The notes: a model not told the origin generated them from the sequence alone. Positions 19,641 through 29,935 are shown, numbered from the stretch's first letter. The stretch: DNA of 64,000 bases from Brenneria rubrifaciens (GCF_005484945.1 NZ_CP034035.1:3224001-3288000); one strand, 5' to 3'. Numbers and translations are program-made.

Positions 19641-20408
19641 ATGGCGCTTCATACTTCTACCATTCGTACTTCCACCCTCGCTCTGTGTCTCACAACATTG
19701 CTGAGCGGTTGTCAGAATCTTAATACCGATACATTGGTTCAATCCGGCGCTCAGGCATTTCAAGCCGCCACGCTGAATGATGAGCAGGTGAAAGCCTTCA
19801 GTAATCAATCCTGCGAGCAAATGGATAAAGAGGCCCAAATCGCGCCCGACAGCAGTACGTACACCAAACGATTGAATAAAATTGCCGATGCGCTGGGCCA
19901 CGAGATTAACGGTACACCGGCCAATTATAAGGTATATCTGACAAAAGACGTGAACGCGTGGGCGATGGCCAATGGTTGCATCCGCGTCTACAGCGGCCTG
20001 ATGGATATGATGACCGATAACGAAGTCGAAGGGGTTCTGGGTCACGAGATGGGCCACGTTGCGCTTGGACACACACGTAAAGCAATGCAGGTGGCCTATG
20101 CCGCCACGGCAGCACGTACCGCGCTCTCTTCCGCCGGCGGTGTCGCCGCCTCTTTATCACAGTCACAGCTTGCCGATCTGGGTGAAAAGCTGGTTAATGC
20201 TCAATTCTCACAGACACAGGAACGCGAAGCCGATGATTATTCATTCGATCTGCTGAAGAAACGCGGCGTTAAACTCGAAGGGCTGGCAACCAGTTTTGAG
20301 AAATTGGCCAAATTAGACGAAGGACGTCAAAGCAGCCTGTTTGACTCGCATCCTTCATCGGTGGAGCGTGCAAATCACATTCGTGAGCGCATTGCGGCCG
20401 AAAAGTAA
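19641..20408 (+). CDS. loiP: M48-family metalloprotease lipoprotein LoiP
   Basis: A 255-residue protein aligning with E. coli LoiP (YggG, 252 aa). A lipoprotein signal ends with LLSGC, making C24 the likely lipidated residue. The zinc motif HEMGH is at residues 135-139, and a downstream metal ligand is likely in EREADDYSFD. LoiP is a low-osmolarity-induced protease of the outer membrane that works with YfgC/BepA. A GGGAG ribosome binding site lies just before the ATG. The following 569-bp gap begins with an 8-bp inverted repeat (20467-20474 / 20489-20496) that could end the transcript. Confidence 0.94.
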   Translation: MALHTSTIRTSTLALCLTTLLSGCQNLNTDTLVQSGAQAFQAATLNDEQVKAFSNQSCEQMDKEAQIAPDSSTYTKRLNKIADALGHEINGTPANYKVYLTKDVNAWAMANGCIRVYSGLMDMMTDNEVEGVLGHEMGHVALGHTRKAMQVAYAATAARTALSSAGGVAASLSQSQLADLGEKLVNAQFSQTQEREADDYSFDLLKKRGVKLEGLATSFEKLAKLDEGRQSSLFDSHPSSVERANHIRERIAAEK

Positions 20409-20977
20409 TACCGGCGGATCTAGTCACAATTAGCCATCAAAACCCGTTAGCTCATCACACCGGCACATTGGCATTAAGGTCTATTCGGATGCCAATATGT
20501 CGCATATCTTAGTCCTGACTAGCGATACGAACCCGAATCCTCCAGCGGCGCCAATAGCCTTATGAAATGAGTGAGTAAAATTTACTAGTTTTTTCTGATT
20601 AAAATTCAAGTCTTCACCTGCGAGCGTCAAAATACCCGGCCAATCTATTTTAAAGATAGAAATGGTTTTGCGAATCGAGCATACTGCCTTGAATCAGCGA
20701 AAATAATTTTCTAAATATAATCATAGGGATATCGATTAACCATATTATCGTATCCGTGATCATCTCAAGAAATCCATCTTATAAAAACTCCACCCTATAA
20801 ATTTCGAGTTGCAGAAAGACGGCAAGTGAGAGAATAATCCCGATGGCGCGCCGGCAACGTAGAGGTGACGACTATATGCGTAGCGCAGGGTGACGCATTA
20901 TTCATAGCTGGGTAACATTGGCAACCATCACTGGTTTGTGTTTTTTCTTAAAGATAAGCTCATATGTGTTAAAAATC
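20409..20977. other. Long A+T-rich gap upstream of the LuxR-type regulator
   Basis: 569 bp between loiP and the regulator gene. It holds a hairpin near 20467-20496, a long A+T-rich stretch (about 20575-20790), and a repeat-like segment at 20792-20906 (listed separately). I see no ORF worth calling. The A+T richness fits H-NS-type silencing of an acquired gene, which is an inference. Confidence 0.5.
20792..20906. repeat. Dispersed intergenic repeat-like element
   Basis: The segment with ACCCTATAAATTTCGAGTTG, CAGAAAGACGGCAAGTGAGAG and AATCCCGATG resembles the beginning of a short repeat I recall as common in intergenic regions of Pectobacterium and related genera (consensus about TTCGAGTTGCAGGAAGGCGGCAAG). 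It is G+C-richer than its surroundings and ends about 70 bp before the regulator start. Identification is from memory. Confidence 0.4.
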
Positions 20978-21595
20978 ATGGATGTGAGAATTTTTAGTAA
21001 ATGTCACTTTACAACGGTGGGCTTGCGAGAAGTGCTCACCGGCACGCCGATGCTATCCGTAAAGCCTGTTAATAGGTTTACGCTGCAACAAGCAAGAAAG
21101 CAGTGTATTTTCATCATTGATGGCAGCAGTGAAGGGTTTGAGGAATACTACGAATCCATAAGAACGCATTTTTATAATATGGCCTCATCATTCATTATCA
21201 TCAATAACTCACTTAACCATCAGCCGGTGTGTATTGATAAAAAAACGATTCTTATTTCTAAGTCAACACCGATAGATTACCTTTATCAACTATTCGACAC
21301 CGTGCACCTTAATGACAGGCGTTTCTTCAATCCTGTCAGGTTATCCAAATCGGAGTATGCGGTTTTTCAGTATTGGTGTGCGGGTTACACAGCAGAAGCG
21401 ATCGCCGCAATCACCGGGCTAAATAAAAAATCAGTCCTGAACAGTAAATCAAGATTACTGAATAAATATGGGCTTCAGGATAAAAACTCCTTACTGCTTA
21501 TTGCAAAGATTCTCTTCAGAGATAACATAATCGAAGAATCCGGGGATAGCCATAACTCATTGAAAAACAACAATACCATGGGATCTTTCATCTGA
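20978..21595 (+). CDS. LuxR-type HTH transcriptional regulator, unassigned
   Basis: A 205-residue protein from the ATG that gives MDVRIFSKCHFTTVGLREV, an N-terminus like those of orphan LuxR-type regulators of enterobacteria (the RcsA/BglJ type); a TTG at 20918 would add 20 unconvincing hydrophobic residues. The C-terminal helix-turn-helix spans about residues 135-190 (LSKSEYAVFQYWCAGYTAEA, then LNKKSVLNSKSRLLNKYGL). The N-terminal half has no phospho-acceptor aspartate pattern that I can recognise, so it is probably not a standard response regulator. Codons are clearly more A+T-rich than in neighbouring genes, suggesting acquisition. It occupies the place of speB in E. coli. Targets are unknown. 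Confidence 0.82.
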   Translation: MDVRIFSKCHFTTVGLREVLTGTPMLSVKPVNRFTLQQARKQCIFIIDGSSEGFEEYYESIRTHFYNMASSFIIINNSLNHQPVCIDKKTILISKSTPIDYLYQLFDTVHLNDRRFFNPVRLSKSEYAVFQYWCAGYTAEAIAAITGLNKKSVLNSKSRLLNKYGLQDKNSLLLIAKILFRDNIIEESGDSHNSLKNNNTMGSFI

Positions 21596-21610
21596 TGAAA
21601 AGACGTTAAT

Positions 21611-21643
21611 AAAGGAGGATGTGTCGCCCCATCCTCCTTTTTA
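21611..21643 (+). terminator. Rho-independent terminator after the LuxR-type gene
   Basis: A 10-bp stem (AAAGGAGGAT / ATCCTCCTTT) with a 10-nt loop and a T run on the plus strand, 15 bp past the regulator stop. The A run on the left side means it may also end speA transcription on the minus strand. Confidence 0.88.
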
Positions 21644-21657
21644 TCAACCGTGACGAA

Positions 21658-23637
21658 TTACTCATCTTCCAGATAGGTATAACCGTAAAGGCCAGTTTCA
21701 AACTCTTCCAGAAACTGCAACTGCAACGCCGTGTCCAGATCGGTTTCTTTAACCTGATCACGAAAGCGCGCCATCAGCACTTCAGGATCCAGTTGAACAT
21801 ACTCCAGCATTTCGGCAACCGTATTCCCTCCGTCAGACTCTTCAATCTCGACAGAACCATCCTGGAACACAAAGACGTCGACGGTAGCGGTGTCGCCAAA
21901 CAGGTTATGCATATTTCCCAAAATTTCCTGATAGGCGCCAACCATGAAAAACCCCAACAGCGGCGGATTATCTGGATCGTAAGGCGGCATCGGCATCGTG
22001 GTCGCAATACCGTCGCCATCAATATAGTGATCGATGGTGCCATCAGAGTCACAGGTAATATCCAGCAAAACCGCACGACGTACCGGCTGTTTGTCCAGCC
22101 CTTCCAACGGCATGACCGGGAACAACTGATCGATCCCCCACGCATCCGGCATGGACTGAAACAAGGAGAAGTTTACATAGAGCTTATCCGCCATACGCTC
22201 CTGCAATTCGTCAATCACTGGGCGGTGAGCGCGATTGCTGGGATCTAACTGTTGCTGAATTTTCTGGCAGATGCTCAGATAGAGCTGTTCCGCTTTTGCC
22301 CGCTGAGTTAAATCCAGCATGCCGTGCGTATATTGGGTGTGCACATCATGCAAATCCATCTGGCTGTCATGCAACCACTCGCGCAGCGAACGCCGGTTCC
22401 CAGGCTGTTTAATTTCCTGCCAGGTTGACCACAGGCTCTCCAATGCGCGCGGCGCATTTTCGTCCGGCTCTGTTGGTTCGCTGAATTCGTTGCGTTCGAC
22501 GCCAATAATGTTGGACACCAACACGGTATGGTGTGCGGTCACCGCGCGACCCGATTCCGTAATGACGGTTGGATGCTGCAATCCGTGTTCATTACAGGCG
22601 TCACCGATGCCCCAAATCACATTGTTGGCATATTCATTCAGACCGTAATTTACGGAACAATCCGACTGCGAGCGGGTTCCTTCATAATCCACGCCCAAAC
22701 CGCCGCCCACGTCGAAGCACTGAATATTGACGCCCAGTTTGTGCAGCTCCACATAGAAGCGGGCAGATTCACGCACGCCCGTGGCGATATCGCGAATGTT
22801 CGCCAGTTGAGAGCCCAGATGGAAGTGCAGCAGTTGCAGACTTTCCAGCCGTCCTGCGGCACGCAGCATTTCAACCAGTTGCAGCACCTGGACCGCAGCC
22901 AGACCAAATTTGGATTTTTCGCCGCCGCTGGACTGCCATTTACCAGAACCTTGCGAGGCCAGTCGCGCGCGCACACCCAGGCGCGGGATCACGTTAAGAC
23001 GCTCCGCCTCTTCCAGAACCGTCTTGATCTCAGACATTTTTTCAATGACCAAATACACTTTGTGCCCGAGCTTTTCGCCAATCAGGGCCAGCCGAATGTA
23101 TTCACGATCTTTATAACCGTTACAGACAATGACCGTACGCGTCATACCGGCATGACCCAATACGGCCATGAGCTCAGCCTTGGAACCCGCCTCCAGTCCC
23201 AGTGGTTCTCCCGAACTGACCAGAGATTCAATAACGCGCCGATGCTGGTTTACTTTGATGGGGTAAACCAGAAAGTACCCCCCTTCGTAACCAAACGACT
23301 CACGCGCCCGTTTGAATGCGGCATTGATGGAACGCAGACGATGCTGAAGAATTTGCGGGAAGCTGAACAATGCGGGAAGACGCTGATGATTCTCTTCCTG
23401 CAACGCTTTGACCAATTGAGCCAGATCGACGCGGGCCTCAGGAATATCGGGGTCGGGACAAACGCTGATATGCCCTAACTCATTGACATCGTAGTAATTA
23501 TTACCCCACCAGGCAATATTGTAGGTACGAAGCATTTCGCTGGCATTCCGGTCATTCATGGCAACCTCCTGCATGGAGCGCAAATTTTCATGTTTACCCG
23601 TCGCTGACGAGCCTTGTTGGATCACGCCGTCAGACAT
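21658..23637 (-). CDS. speA: Biosynthetic arginine decarboxylase SpeA
   Basis: A 659-residue PLP enzyme (E. coli 658 aa) converting arginine to agmatine, the entry to putrescine synthesis. The PLP lysine is K128 in [14 protein letters not shown]; the glycine-rich [13 protein letters not shown] and the C-terminal ITCDSDG segment are conserved. The 5' ATG has AAGAGG upstream. A second in-frame ATG at 23559 (residue 27) follows a perfect AGGAGG with 5-nt spacing, so a shorter form is possible. No speB (agmatinase) is present next to it, unlike E. coli, so putrescine synthesis by this route needs a gene elsewhere in the genome. Confidence 0.96.
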   Translation of the reverse strand: MSDGVIQQGSSATGKHENLRSMQEVAMNDRNASEMLRTYNIAWWGNNYYDVNELGHISVCPDPDIPEARVDLAQLVKALQEENHQRLPALFSFPQILQHRLRSINAAFKRARESFGYEGGYFLVYPIKVNQHRRVIESLVSSGEPLGLEAGSKAELMAVLGHAGMTRTVIVCNGYKDREYIRLALIGEKLGHKVYLVIEKMSEIKTVLEEAERLNVIPRLGVRARLASQGSGKWQSSGGEKSKFGLAAVQVLQLVEMLRAAGRLESLQLLHFHLGSQLANIRDIATGVRESARFYVELHKLGVNIQCFDVGGGLGVDYEGTRSQSDCSVNYGLNEYANNVIWGIGDACNEHGLQHPTVITESGRAVTAHHTVLVSNIIGVERNEFSEPTEPDENAPRALESLWSTWQEIKQPGNRRSLREWLHDSQMDLHDVHTQYTHGMLDLTQRAKAEQLYLSICQKIQQQLDPSNRAHRPVIDELQERMADKLYVNFSLFQSMPDAWGIDQLFPVMPLEGLDKQPVRRAVLLDITCDSDGTIDHYIDGDGIATTMPMPPYDPDNPPLLGFFMVGAYQEILGNMHNLFGDTATVDVFVFQDGSVEIEESDGGNTVAEMLEYVQLDPEVLMARFRDQVKETDLDTALQLQFLEEFETGLYGYTYLEDE

Positions 23638-24351
23638 AACGAACCTCTTCTTTTATACTGCTAATCACATCAGTACCTGCATAAGTAACCCGCATAATCG
23701 TGCCTGCAACACGCAGCAGCGGCAGTGAAAAAGTCGGCTGAAAACAGTATGCCGCCGTATTATTACTCTTGTTAGTGTAAAACACGTTGTCAGACTCCGT
23801 GGAACGGGTCAGGGAAAACTCGTTGTGAAAATCACAGGAAAAACGCTTACTAATACAGCGCCGTGCACGTCTGGTCCAGGAAAAATCGCGGATTAACCAG
23901 CCCTGTAATCCTGTGTCGAACTTAACGACAGGCAACTTCGGGCAAATAAAAAGAAGGGTTGAGCGATTGACGCGATAGCGTCAAAAAAAAAGCGTTGCGA
24001 GCGCAACATACTCAGTAAACAGCGGATCATTAATCCTATCACCTCCACGCGCGCCGCAAGGTATGCGGTCAGCAACCAATGAAACCATCAACTATCACAT
24101 CGCGGGTAACAAACCCAAACCGCTCGCCGTTTATACAGATATGACACAGGAAAAGCAAAATGAAAATGTCCTCAGCGTGCTATTACAAAAGAAAAAATTA
24201 CCGATGACTAAAGAACGATGGCGCACTGAAGTGAAAAACTACTGGCACTCAGGCCAAAATGTAACCTAGAATAGCCATCCAGATGTTAATCCATCTATAC
24301 TGATTAACTGATATACTGCTTAACGGCTTTGATTTGAAGGTAAAGAAACTC
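23638..24351. other. Long divergent intergenic region speA / metK
   Basis: 714 bp without a gene I can support. It holds a 7-bp inverted repeat TTGACGC-GATA-GCGTCAA (23967-23984), next to a run of A residues and a second small dyad (GTTGC-GAGC-GCAAC). A leftward 101-codon frame (23630-23935) overlaps the speA start by 8 bp, and a rightward 68-codon frame spans 24063-24269; neither has a convincing ribosome binding site. Upstream of metK, at about 24281-24298, two tandem 8-mers weakly resemble MetJ boxes (AGATGTTA, ATCCATCT versus AGACGTCT). Confidence 0.45.
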
Positions 24352-25503
24352 ATGGCTAAACACCTTTTTACGTCTGAGTCCGTCTCTGAAGGACATCCTG
24401 ACAAAATTGCTGACCAGATTTCCGATGCGGTACTTGACGCTATTCTGGGGCAAGACCCTAAAGCTCGTGTCGCTTGCGAGACTTACGTAAAGACCGGAAT
24501 GGTGTTAGTTGGTGGTGAAATTACCACCAGCGCCTGGGTCGACATTGAAGAGATCACGCGCCGTACCGTACGTGAGATCGGTTATGTGAATTCCGAGATG
24601 GGCTTTGATGCCAACTCTTGTGCGGTGCTGAGCGCCATTGGCAAGCAATCTCCTGATATCAATCAGGGCGTTGACCGCAGCGATCCGCTACAACAGGGTG
24701 CAGGTGATCAGGGTCTGATGTTTGGTTACGCAACCAACGAGACGGCTGTGCTGATGCCGGCGCCGATAACTTACGCCCACCTTCTGGTTCAACGTCAGTC
24801 AGCAGTGCGTAAAAACGGCACGCTGCCGTGGCTGCGCCCGGATGCGAAAAGCCAGGTCACCTTCCTGTATGACGATGGTAAAATTGCCGGTATTGATGCG
24901 GTAGTGTTGTCTACCCAGCATGCGGAAGAGATTACCCAGAAAGACCTGCATGAAGCGGTTATGGAAGAGATCATTAAACCTGTCCTTCCGGCTGAATGGC
25001 TCTCCGCCAGTACAAAATTCTTCATCAACCCAACCGGACGCTTTGTTATCGGCGGTCCAATGGGTGATTGCGGGCTGACCGGGCGTAAAATCATCGTGGA
25101 TACCTATGGTGGCGCTGCGCGCCACGGCGGTGGCGCTTTCTCTGGTAAAGATCCCTCTAAGGTTGACCGTTCAGCCGCTTATGCCGCGCGTTATGTCGCC
25201 AAAAATATCGTTGCCGCAGGTTTGGCGGATCGTTGTGAGATCCAGGTTTCCTACGCGATCGGCGTGGCAGAGCCGACTTCGATCATGCTCGAAACCTTTG
25301 GAACGGAAAAGATCTCCACCGAACGCCTCACCCAACTGGTACGTGAGTTTTTCGACCTGCGGCCTTATGGATTAATCCAGATGCTGGATCTGCTGCACCC
25401 CATCTATCAGGAAACCGCAGCTTACGGTCACTTCGGCCGCGAGCACTTCCCCTGGGAAAAAACCGACAAGGCCGTGCAATTACGTGAAGCCGCGGGTTTA
25501 TAA
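24352..25503 (+). CDS. metK: S-adenosylmethionine synthetase
   Basis: A 383-residue protein (E. coli 384 aa) when started at the ATG giving [21 protein letters not shown]; an ATG 18 bp upstream is in frame but not conserved. It makes S-adenosylmethionine from methionine and ATP. The ATP motif [15 protein letters not shown] and the phosphate-binding [19 protein letters not shown] are present. It is divergent from speA and followed by a strong hairpin terminator. Repression by MetJ would be expected from E. coli; the candidate boxes here are weak. Confidence 0.97.
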   Translation: MAKHLFTSESVSEGHPDKIADQISDAVLDAILGQDPKARVACETYVKTGMVLVGGEITTSAWVDIEEITRRTVREIGYVNSEMGFDANSCAVLSAIGKQSPDINQGVDRSDPLQQGAGDQGLMFGYATNETAVLMPAPITYAHLLVQRQSAVRKNGTLPWLRPDAKSQVTFLYDDGKIAGIDAVVLSTQHAEEITQKDLHEAVMEEIIKPVLPAEWLSASTKFFINPTGRFVIGGPMGDCGLTGRKIIVDTYGGAARHGGGAFSGKDPSKVDRSAAYAARYVAKNIVAAGLADRCEIQVSYAIGVAEPTSIMLETFGTEKISTERLTQLVREFFDLRPYGLIQMLDLLHPIYQETAAYGHFGREHFPWEKTDKAVQLREAAGL

Positions 25504-25525
25504 TTTCCCTGCTTCAAACGGTTAG

Positions 25526-25567
25526 CGCAACACGGCGAATGAAAACTCGCCGTGTTGCCGTTTCTTT
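25526..25567 (+). terminator. Terminator after metK
   Basis: An 11-bp perfect stem (CAACACGGCGA / TCGCCGTGTTG; 25528-25538 and 25547-25557) with an 8-nt loop, followed by CCGTTTCTTTCC. The T tract is interrupted but the stem is strong. Confidence 0.75.
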
Positions 25568-25619
25568 CCTGTCTCCCTGTCTATTGCATCCCCCCTGCGA
25601 CTCGATTTATGCTCCTTCA

Positions 25620-26132
25620 ATGAACACACCACGACTTCCCATCGCTCATCATCAGGCGGTTATGCGTTGCCTTCGCGATAAGCTACTGTTGGCTAATCTC
25701 GCCCTTAACGCCCATTACCCGGAACCTGCGGTCAACTATCAGCAACGCGGTACGACGGCGGGCAGCGCCTGGCTACAGCACTGGGAAATTCGGCTGAATC
25801 CTTTACTGTTGCAGGAAAACCAGCAAGCCTTCATCGATGAGGTTGTTCCCCATGAACTGGCGCATCTGCTGGTCTTTGCCCGTTTCGGCAAAGTGCAGCC
25901 ACATGGTAAAGAGTGGCGCTGGATGATGGAGAATGTGTTACAGGTTCCGGCAAGGCGTACACATCGCTTTGCCGTGAAATCCGTACAGGGTCGAACTTTC
26001 GCTTATCAGTGTAGTTGTCGACAACATGAGTTGACTGTGCGACGCCATAACCGGGTACAGCGCGGCGAAACAGAGTATCGCTGCCGTGATTGCGGGAAAA
26101 CCTTACAATTCAAAGTAATAAATCCTATTTAA
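25620..26132 (+). CDS. sprT: SprT-family zinc metalloprotein
   Basis: A 170-residue protein when started at [15 protein letters not shown], which aligns with E. coli SprT (165 aa); the frame is open further upstream but that part overlaps the metK terminator. The zinc protease motif HELAH is at residues 78-82, and a C-terminal zinc ribbon is indicated by CSC and CRDCG. The bacterial protein's substrate is unknown; the eukaryotic relative SPRTN cleaves DNA-protein crosslinks. It lies between metK and endA; E. coli has galP between metK and sprT, which is absent here. Confidence 0.92.
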   Translation: MNTPRLPIAHHQAVMRCLRDKLLLANLALNAHYPEPAVNYQQRGTTAGSAWLQHWEIRLNPLLLQENQQAFIDEVVPHELAHLLVFARFGKVQPHGKEWRWMMENVLQVPARRTHRFAVKSVQGRTFAYQCSCRQHELTVRRHNRVQRGETEYRCRDCGKTLQFKVINPI

Positions 26133-26229
26133 AAGAAAATCTTCAGCCCAAAAAACTAATTTTTGCATTTGCCTGCCGTGATGACATCCGGTAGTCTGCC
26201 AGCTTCATTACCAGGGGATTATTTGGAAT

Positions 26230-26925
26230 ATGCTACGCAAAATTCTTGTTACCGCCTCTGCCGGGGTCGGTTTCATTTCCGCCGCGGCATTGAGTCAAAA
26301 TATCAATAACTTCACGCAGGCAAAAGCGGCGTCGGTAGAGGTCAATCAGGGCGCGCCGGGAACATTTTATTGTGGCTGCGCCATTACATGGCAAGGTAAA
26401 AAAGGGATTCCCGATCTTGAATCCTGCGGCTATAAGGTCAGAAAAAACGAACAACGCGCCAGCCGAATTGAATGGGAACATATCGTCCCTGCCTGGCAGT
26501 TCGGTCATCAGCGCCGATGCTGGCAGGATGGCGGCAGAAAAAATTGCAGCAAAGACCATATTTATCGTGAAATGGAAACCGACCTGCATAACCTGCAACC
26601 CGCCATCGGTGAAGTCAACGGCGATCGCGGCAACACCATGTATGGACAGTGGAACGGCGGCGGCGGTCAATATGGTCAATGTGAGATGAAAGTCGATTTC
26701 AAAAATAATCGGGCGGAGCCGCCAGCCCGCGCCCGTGGCGCCATTGCCCGTACTTACTTCTATATGCGCGACCGCTATCAATTGCGTTTATCCCGCCAGC
26801 AAACCCGGTTGTTTGAAGCCTGGAATGAACAATTTCCGGTAACGCAGTGGGAATGCACGCGCGATCGGCGCATCGCCGCAAAACAAGGTAACCACAACCC
26901 TTACGTTCAACAGGCTTGCCAGTAA
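26230..26925 (+). CDS. endA: Periplasmic DNA-specific endonuclease I
   Basis: A 231-residue protein (E. coli 235 aa). An N-terminal signal peptide ends near the AAALSQ segment. The nuclease core has the HNH-like motif [16 protein letters not shown] and further conserved blocks [17 protein letters not shown] and QCEMKVDF. Eight or more cysteines suit the oxidising periplasm. It cleaves double-stranded DNA and is inhibited by tRNA in E. coli. AGGGGA lies 8-13 nt upstream of the ATG. Confidence 0.95.
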   Translation: MLRKILVTASAGVGFISAAALSQNINNFTQAKAASVEVNQGAPGTFYCGCAITWQGKKGIPDLESCGYKVRKNEQRASRIEWEHIVPAWQFGHQRRCWQDGGRKNCSKDHIYREMETDLHNLQPAIGEVNGDRGNTMYGQWNGGGGQYGQCEMKVDFKNNRAEPPARARGAIARTYFYMRDRYQLRLSRQQTRLFEAWNEQFPVTQWECTRDRRIAAKQGNHNPYVQQACQ

Positions 26926-27049
26926 TGGCTGGCCTACCTACTATAACGGTTTACCAGTAAAATCACCGTTCAAGATGGCGGTGAGTCGATTATCTCTAAC
27001 AATACGCTGTCCAACTCAAATTTATTCTTCATAAGGTCAGAACATCAGC

Positions 27050-27784
27050 ATGCGAATACCGCGCATTTTTCATCCCGAAACGCTCCCCATTATCGGGGGG
27101 GAAGTCGAACTGAGCGAAGATGCCGCCAACCATATTGGCCGCGTGCTGCGGATGAATACCGGCCAACCCCTGCAACTGTTCGACGGCAGTAATCATGTTT
27201 TTGACGCAGAAATCGTGCTGGCTGGAAAAAAAAGTGTGCGGGTGTGTTTCACAGCGGGTAAGTTGGAAGACAAAGAATCACCGTTGCACCTGCATCTCGG
27301 GCAAGTCATGTCGCGCGGAGAAAAAATGGAGTTCACCATTCAGAAATCCATTGAGCTTGGCGTGAATATCATCACCCCGCTGTTTTCCGAACGGTGCGGC
27401 GTAAAACTGGATACCGGGCGTCTGGAGAAGAAAGTCGGGCAGTGGCAAAAAATCGCGATTTCAGCCTGTGAACAATGCGGCCGTAACCGCCTGCCCGTCA
27501 TCCGTCCGCCCATGATGCTCGAAGCGTGGTGTGCAGAACAGGATGCGGCATTAAAGCTCAATTTGCACCCGCGCGCGACACAGAGTATCAATACATTGTC
27601 ACTGTCGGTCAGTCAGGTTCGGCTGTTGATTGGCCCCGAAGGAGGACTCTCCTCCAATGAAATTTTGCTGACTTCAGAATACGGATTTACCGACATCCTG
27701 CTGGGGCCGCGCATATTGCGCACAGAAACAACTGCACTCACCGTGATTACAGCCTTACAGGTACGTTTCGGCGATCTGGGGTAA
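27050..27784 (+). CDS. rsmE: 16S rRNA m3U1498 methyltransferase RsmE
   Basis: A 244-residue SPOUT-family methyltransferase (E. coli 243 aa) that methylates N3 of U1498 in 16S rRNA with S-adenosylmethionine. The SAM-binding knot is visible as [14 protein letters not shown] and [13 protein letters not shown] near the C-terminus. It is 11 bp upstream of gshB, so the two are likely co-transcribed, as in E. coli. Confidence 0.95.
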   Translation: MRIPRIFHPETLPIIGGEVELSEDAANHIGRVLRMNTGQPLQLFDGSNHVFDAEIVLAGKKSVRVCFTAGKLEDKESPLHLHLGQVMSRGEKMEFTIQKSIELGVNIITPLFSERCGVKLDTGRLEKKVGQWQKIAISACEQCGRNRLPVIRPPMMLEAWCAEQDAALKLNLHPRATQSINTLSLSVSQVRLLIGPEGGLSSNEILLTSEYGFTDILLGPRILRTETTALTVITALQVRFGDLG

Positions 27785-27795
27785 AGGAGAAAAAA

Positions 27796-28755
27796 ATGAT
27801 TAAACTCGGTATTGTGATGGACCCTATCGACGCCATCAATATCAAGAAAGACACCAGCTTCGCCATGCTGCTGGAAGCACAACGCCGCGGTTGGGAACTT
27901 CATTATATGGAGATGAACGATCTCTACCTGCACGCAGGCGTTGCACGGGCAACCACCCGCCGTTTGAACGTCCAGTACGATTACGATGGCTGGTATGATT
28001 TCTCCGGCGAACAGGATATCGCGCTGGAAGAGCTGGACGCCGTGCTAATGCGTAAAGATCCGCCTTTCGATACGGAATTCATTTACGCAACCTACATTCT
28101 GGAGCGCGCGGAAGAGAAAGGTACGTTGATCGTCAACAAACCCCAGAGTCTACGCGACTGTAACGAAAAGCTTTTCACCGCCTGGTTCCCGCATCTGACA
28201 CCGGATACGCTGGTTACCCGCAGCGCGGACAAGCTGCGTCAATTCCATCAGAAACACGGGGATGTGATCCTGAAACCGCTGGATGGCATGGGCGGCGCGT
28301 CGATTTTCCGTTTGAAACAGGATGATGCCAACGTTTCGGTCATCATTGAAACGCTGACCGAACATGCTAGCCGCTACTGTATGGCGCAAAACTATCTGCC
28401 AGCGATTAAAGAGGGTGATAAACGCGTGCTGGTGGTCGACGGCGAACCCGTTCCTTATTGCCTGGCGCGTATTCCGAAAACTGGCGAAACACGCGGCAAT
28501 CTGGCGGCCGGCGGCCGGGGAGAGGCCCGACCGCTCAGCGACAGCGACTGGAAAATTGCCCGCGACGTCGCACCGACGCTAAAGCAAAAAGGGCTGATTT
28601 TTGTTGGTCTGGATATCATTGGCGATCGATTAACGGAAATTAACGTCACCAGCCCCACCTGCGTACGCGAAATTGAAGCCGCTTACCAGGATGTCTCCAT
28701 TACGGGCATGCTGATGGACGCCATTGAAAAACGCCTGGCTACGCGCAACAGCTAA
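27796..28755 (+). CDS. gshB: Glutathione synthetase
   Basis: A 319-residue ATP-grasp enzyme (E. coli 315 aa) joining gamma-glutamylcysteine and glycine. Motifs include the N-terminal LGIVMDPIDAINIKKDTSFAM in part, ATP-grasp DVILKPLDGMGG, and ARIPKTGETRGNLAAGG. A perfect GGAG ribosome binding site lies 5-8 nt before the ATG. It follows rsmE by 11 bp and precedes yqgE by 80 bp. Confidence 0.96.
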   Translation: MIKLGIVMDPIDAINIKKDTSFAMLLEAQRRGWELHYMEMNDLYLHAGVARATTRRLNVQYDYDGWYDFSGEQDIALEELDAVLMRKDPPFDTEFIYATYILERAEEKGTLIVNKPQSLRDCNEKLFTAWFPHLTPDTLVTRSADKLRQFHQKHGDVILKPLDGMGGASIFRLKQDDANVSVIIETLTEHASRYCMAQNYLPAIKEGDKRVLVVDGEPVPYCLARIPKTGETRGNLAAGGRGEARPLSDSDWKIARDVAPTLKQKGLIFVGLDIIGDRLTEINVTSPTCVREIEAAYQDVSITGMLMDAIEKRLATRNS

Positions 28756-28835
28756 TCTGTTTCTTAAACCGGAAACGGCTCGTCTTTTTGGCGAACCGCT
28801 TATCAAACGCTGACAAGGATCGATAAAATTACATA

Positions 28836-29399
28836 ATGAATTTACAGCATCACTTCCTCATCGCTATGCCAGCACTACAAGACACGGTATTTAAACGTTC
28901 GGTGGTCTATATTTGCGAACATAATGAAGACGGCGCCATGGGGCTAATCATCAATAAGCCGATGGAGCAGTTTACTGTGGATAATGTGCTGAAAAAGCTG
29001 AAAATAGCCCCCACGCCACTTGAACCCTCCATCCGTTTGGATAAGCCGGTTTTTGCTGGCGGCCCGTTGGCTGACGATCGCGGATTTATTCTGCATACGC
29101 CTTGCTCTGGTTTTGCTTCGAGCATCGGTATCTCTGAAGACACAATGATCACCACCTCAAAAGATGTGCTGGAAACACTGGGAACCGCTAAACAGCCACA
29201 AAATACCCTGGTCGCATTGGGCTATTCCGCCTGGGAGAGCGGCCAGCTTGAGGATGAATTACTGGAAAACGCCTGGCTGACGATACCTGCGGATAAAGAG
29301 ATTCTGTTCCACACGCCGATTGCAGAACGTTGGCGCTTGGCGGCGAAAAAGCTGGGAATAGACATCCATAACATTTCAACTGAAGTAGGGCACGCCTGA
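28836..29399 (+). CDS. yqgE: UPF0301 (AlgH-family) protein YqgE
   Basis: A 187-residue protein matching E. coli YqgE (187 aa) from [14 protein letters not shown] onward. Conserved blocks are [17 protein letters not shown] and [13 protein letters not shown]. The molecular function of the UPF0301/AlgH family is not established. Its stop codon overlaps the yqgF start by one base (TGATG), indicating translational coupling. Confidence 0.93.
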   Translation: MNLQHHFLIAMPALQDTVFKRSVVYICEHNEDGAMGLIINKPMEQFTVDNVLKKLKIAPTPLEPSIRLDKPVFAGGPLADDRGFILHTPCSGFASSIGISEDTMITTSKDVLETLGTAKQPQNTLVALGYSAWESGQLEDELLENAWLTIPADKEILFHTPIAERWRLAAKKLGIDIHNISTEVGHA

Positions 29400-29821
29400 T
29401 GGCAAGCCGAACGATTCTTGCTTTTGATTTCGGGACCAAGAGCATCGGTGTGGCTATCGGTCAGGACATTACGCGGACCGCCCGTCCGCTCACCGCATTT
29501 AAAGCCCAAGATGGAACACCTGACTGGCAGAAGGTGGGAAAATTGATGGCAGAGTGGCGGCCAGCCCTCGTCGTTGTCGGCCTGCCGCTCAATATGGACG
29601 GAACGGAACAGCCGCTGACAGCACGCGCCAGAAAATTCGCCAATCGCTTGCATGGACGATTTGGTGTCCAGATAGCGCTGCACGATGAGCGTCTGAGTAC
29701 CGTGGAAGCTCGGGCCGACCTGTTCGAACGCGGCGGTTTTCGGGCACTGGATAAAGACAGCATCGACGCTGAATCGGCGGTCATTATTCTGGAAAGCTGG
29801 TTTGATGCGCAAACGTCGTGA
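29399..29821 (+). CDS. yqgF: Pre-16S rRNA nuclease YqgF (RuvX)
   Basis: A 140-residue RNase H-fold nuclease (E. coli 138 aa), which matures the 5' end of 16S rRNA. Catalytic acidic residues are indicated by [22 protein letters not shown] and [10 protein letters not shown], with a final acidic site in [12 protein letters not shown]. The start overlaps the yqgE stop. It is convergent with fbp; in E. coli it is followed by yggR instead. Confidence 0.94.
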   Translation: MASRTILAFDFGTKSIGVAIGQDITRTARPLTAFKAQDGTPDWQKVGKLMAEWRPALVVVGLPLNMDGTEQPLTARARKFANRLHGRFGVQIALHDERLSTVEARADLFERGGFRALDKDSIDAESAVIILESWFDAQTS

Positions 29822-29852
29822 AATGACGGGAAAAGCTGACGGCAAATAGGTG

Positions 29853-29885
29853 TTCAGTGTGCACCAGCGGTGTGGGCACACTGAA
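29853..29885. terminator. Hairpin between convergent yqgF and fbp
   Basis: Perfect 10-bp arms (TTCAGTGTGC / GCACACTGAA) with a 13-nt loop, in the 114-bp gap between the two convergent genes. No T tract follows on either strand, so it is at best a weak or factor-assisted terminator. Confidence 0.45.
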
Positions 29886-29935
29886 GGAAAATTGATGTAA
29901 CTCTTACTCAGAACACCACCACGGCGAAGGTGAGA

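Noticed and set aside
24063..24269. 68-codon frame upstream of metK
   Set aside because: No ribosome binding site before any of its start codons and no family resemblance; it probably overlaps promoter sequence. Conservation could revive it.
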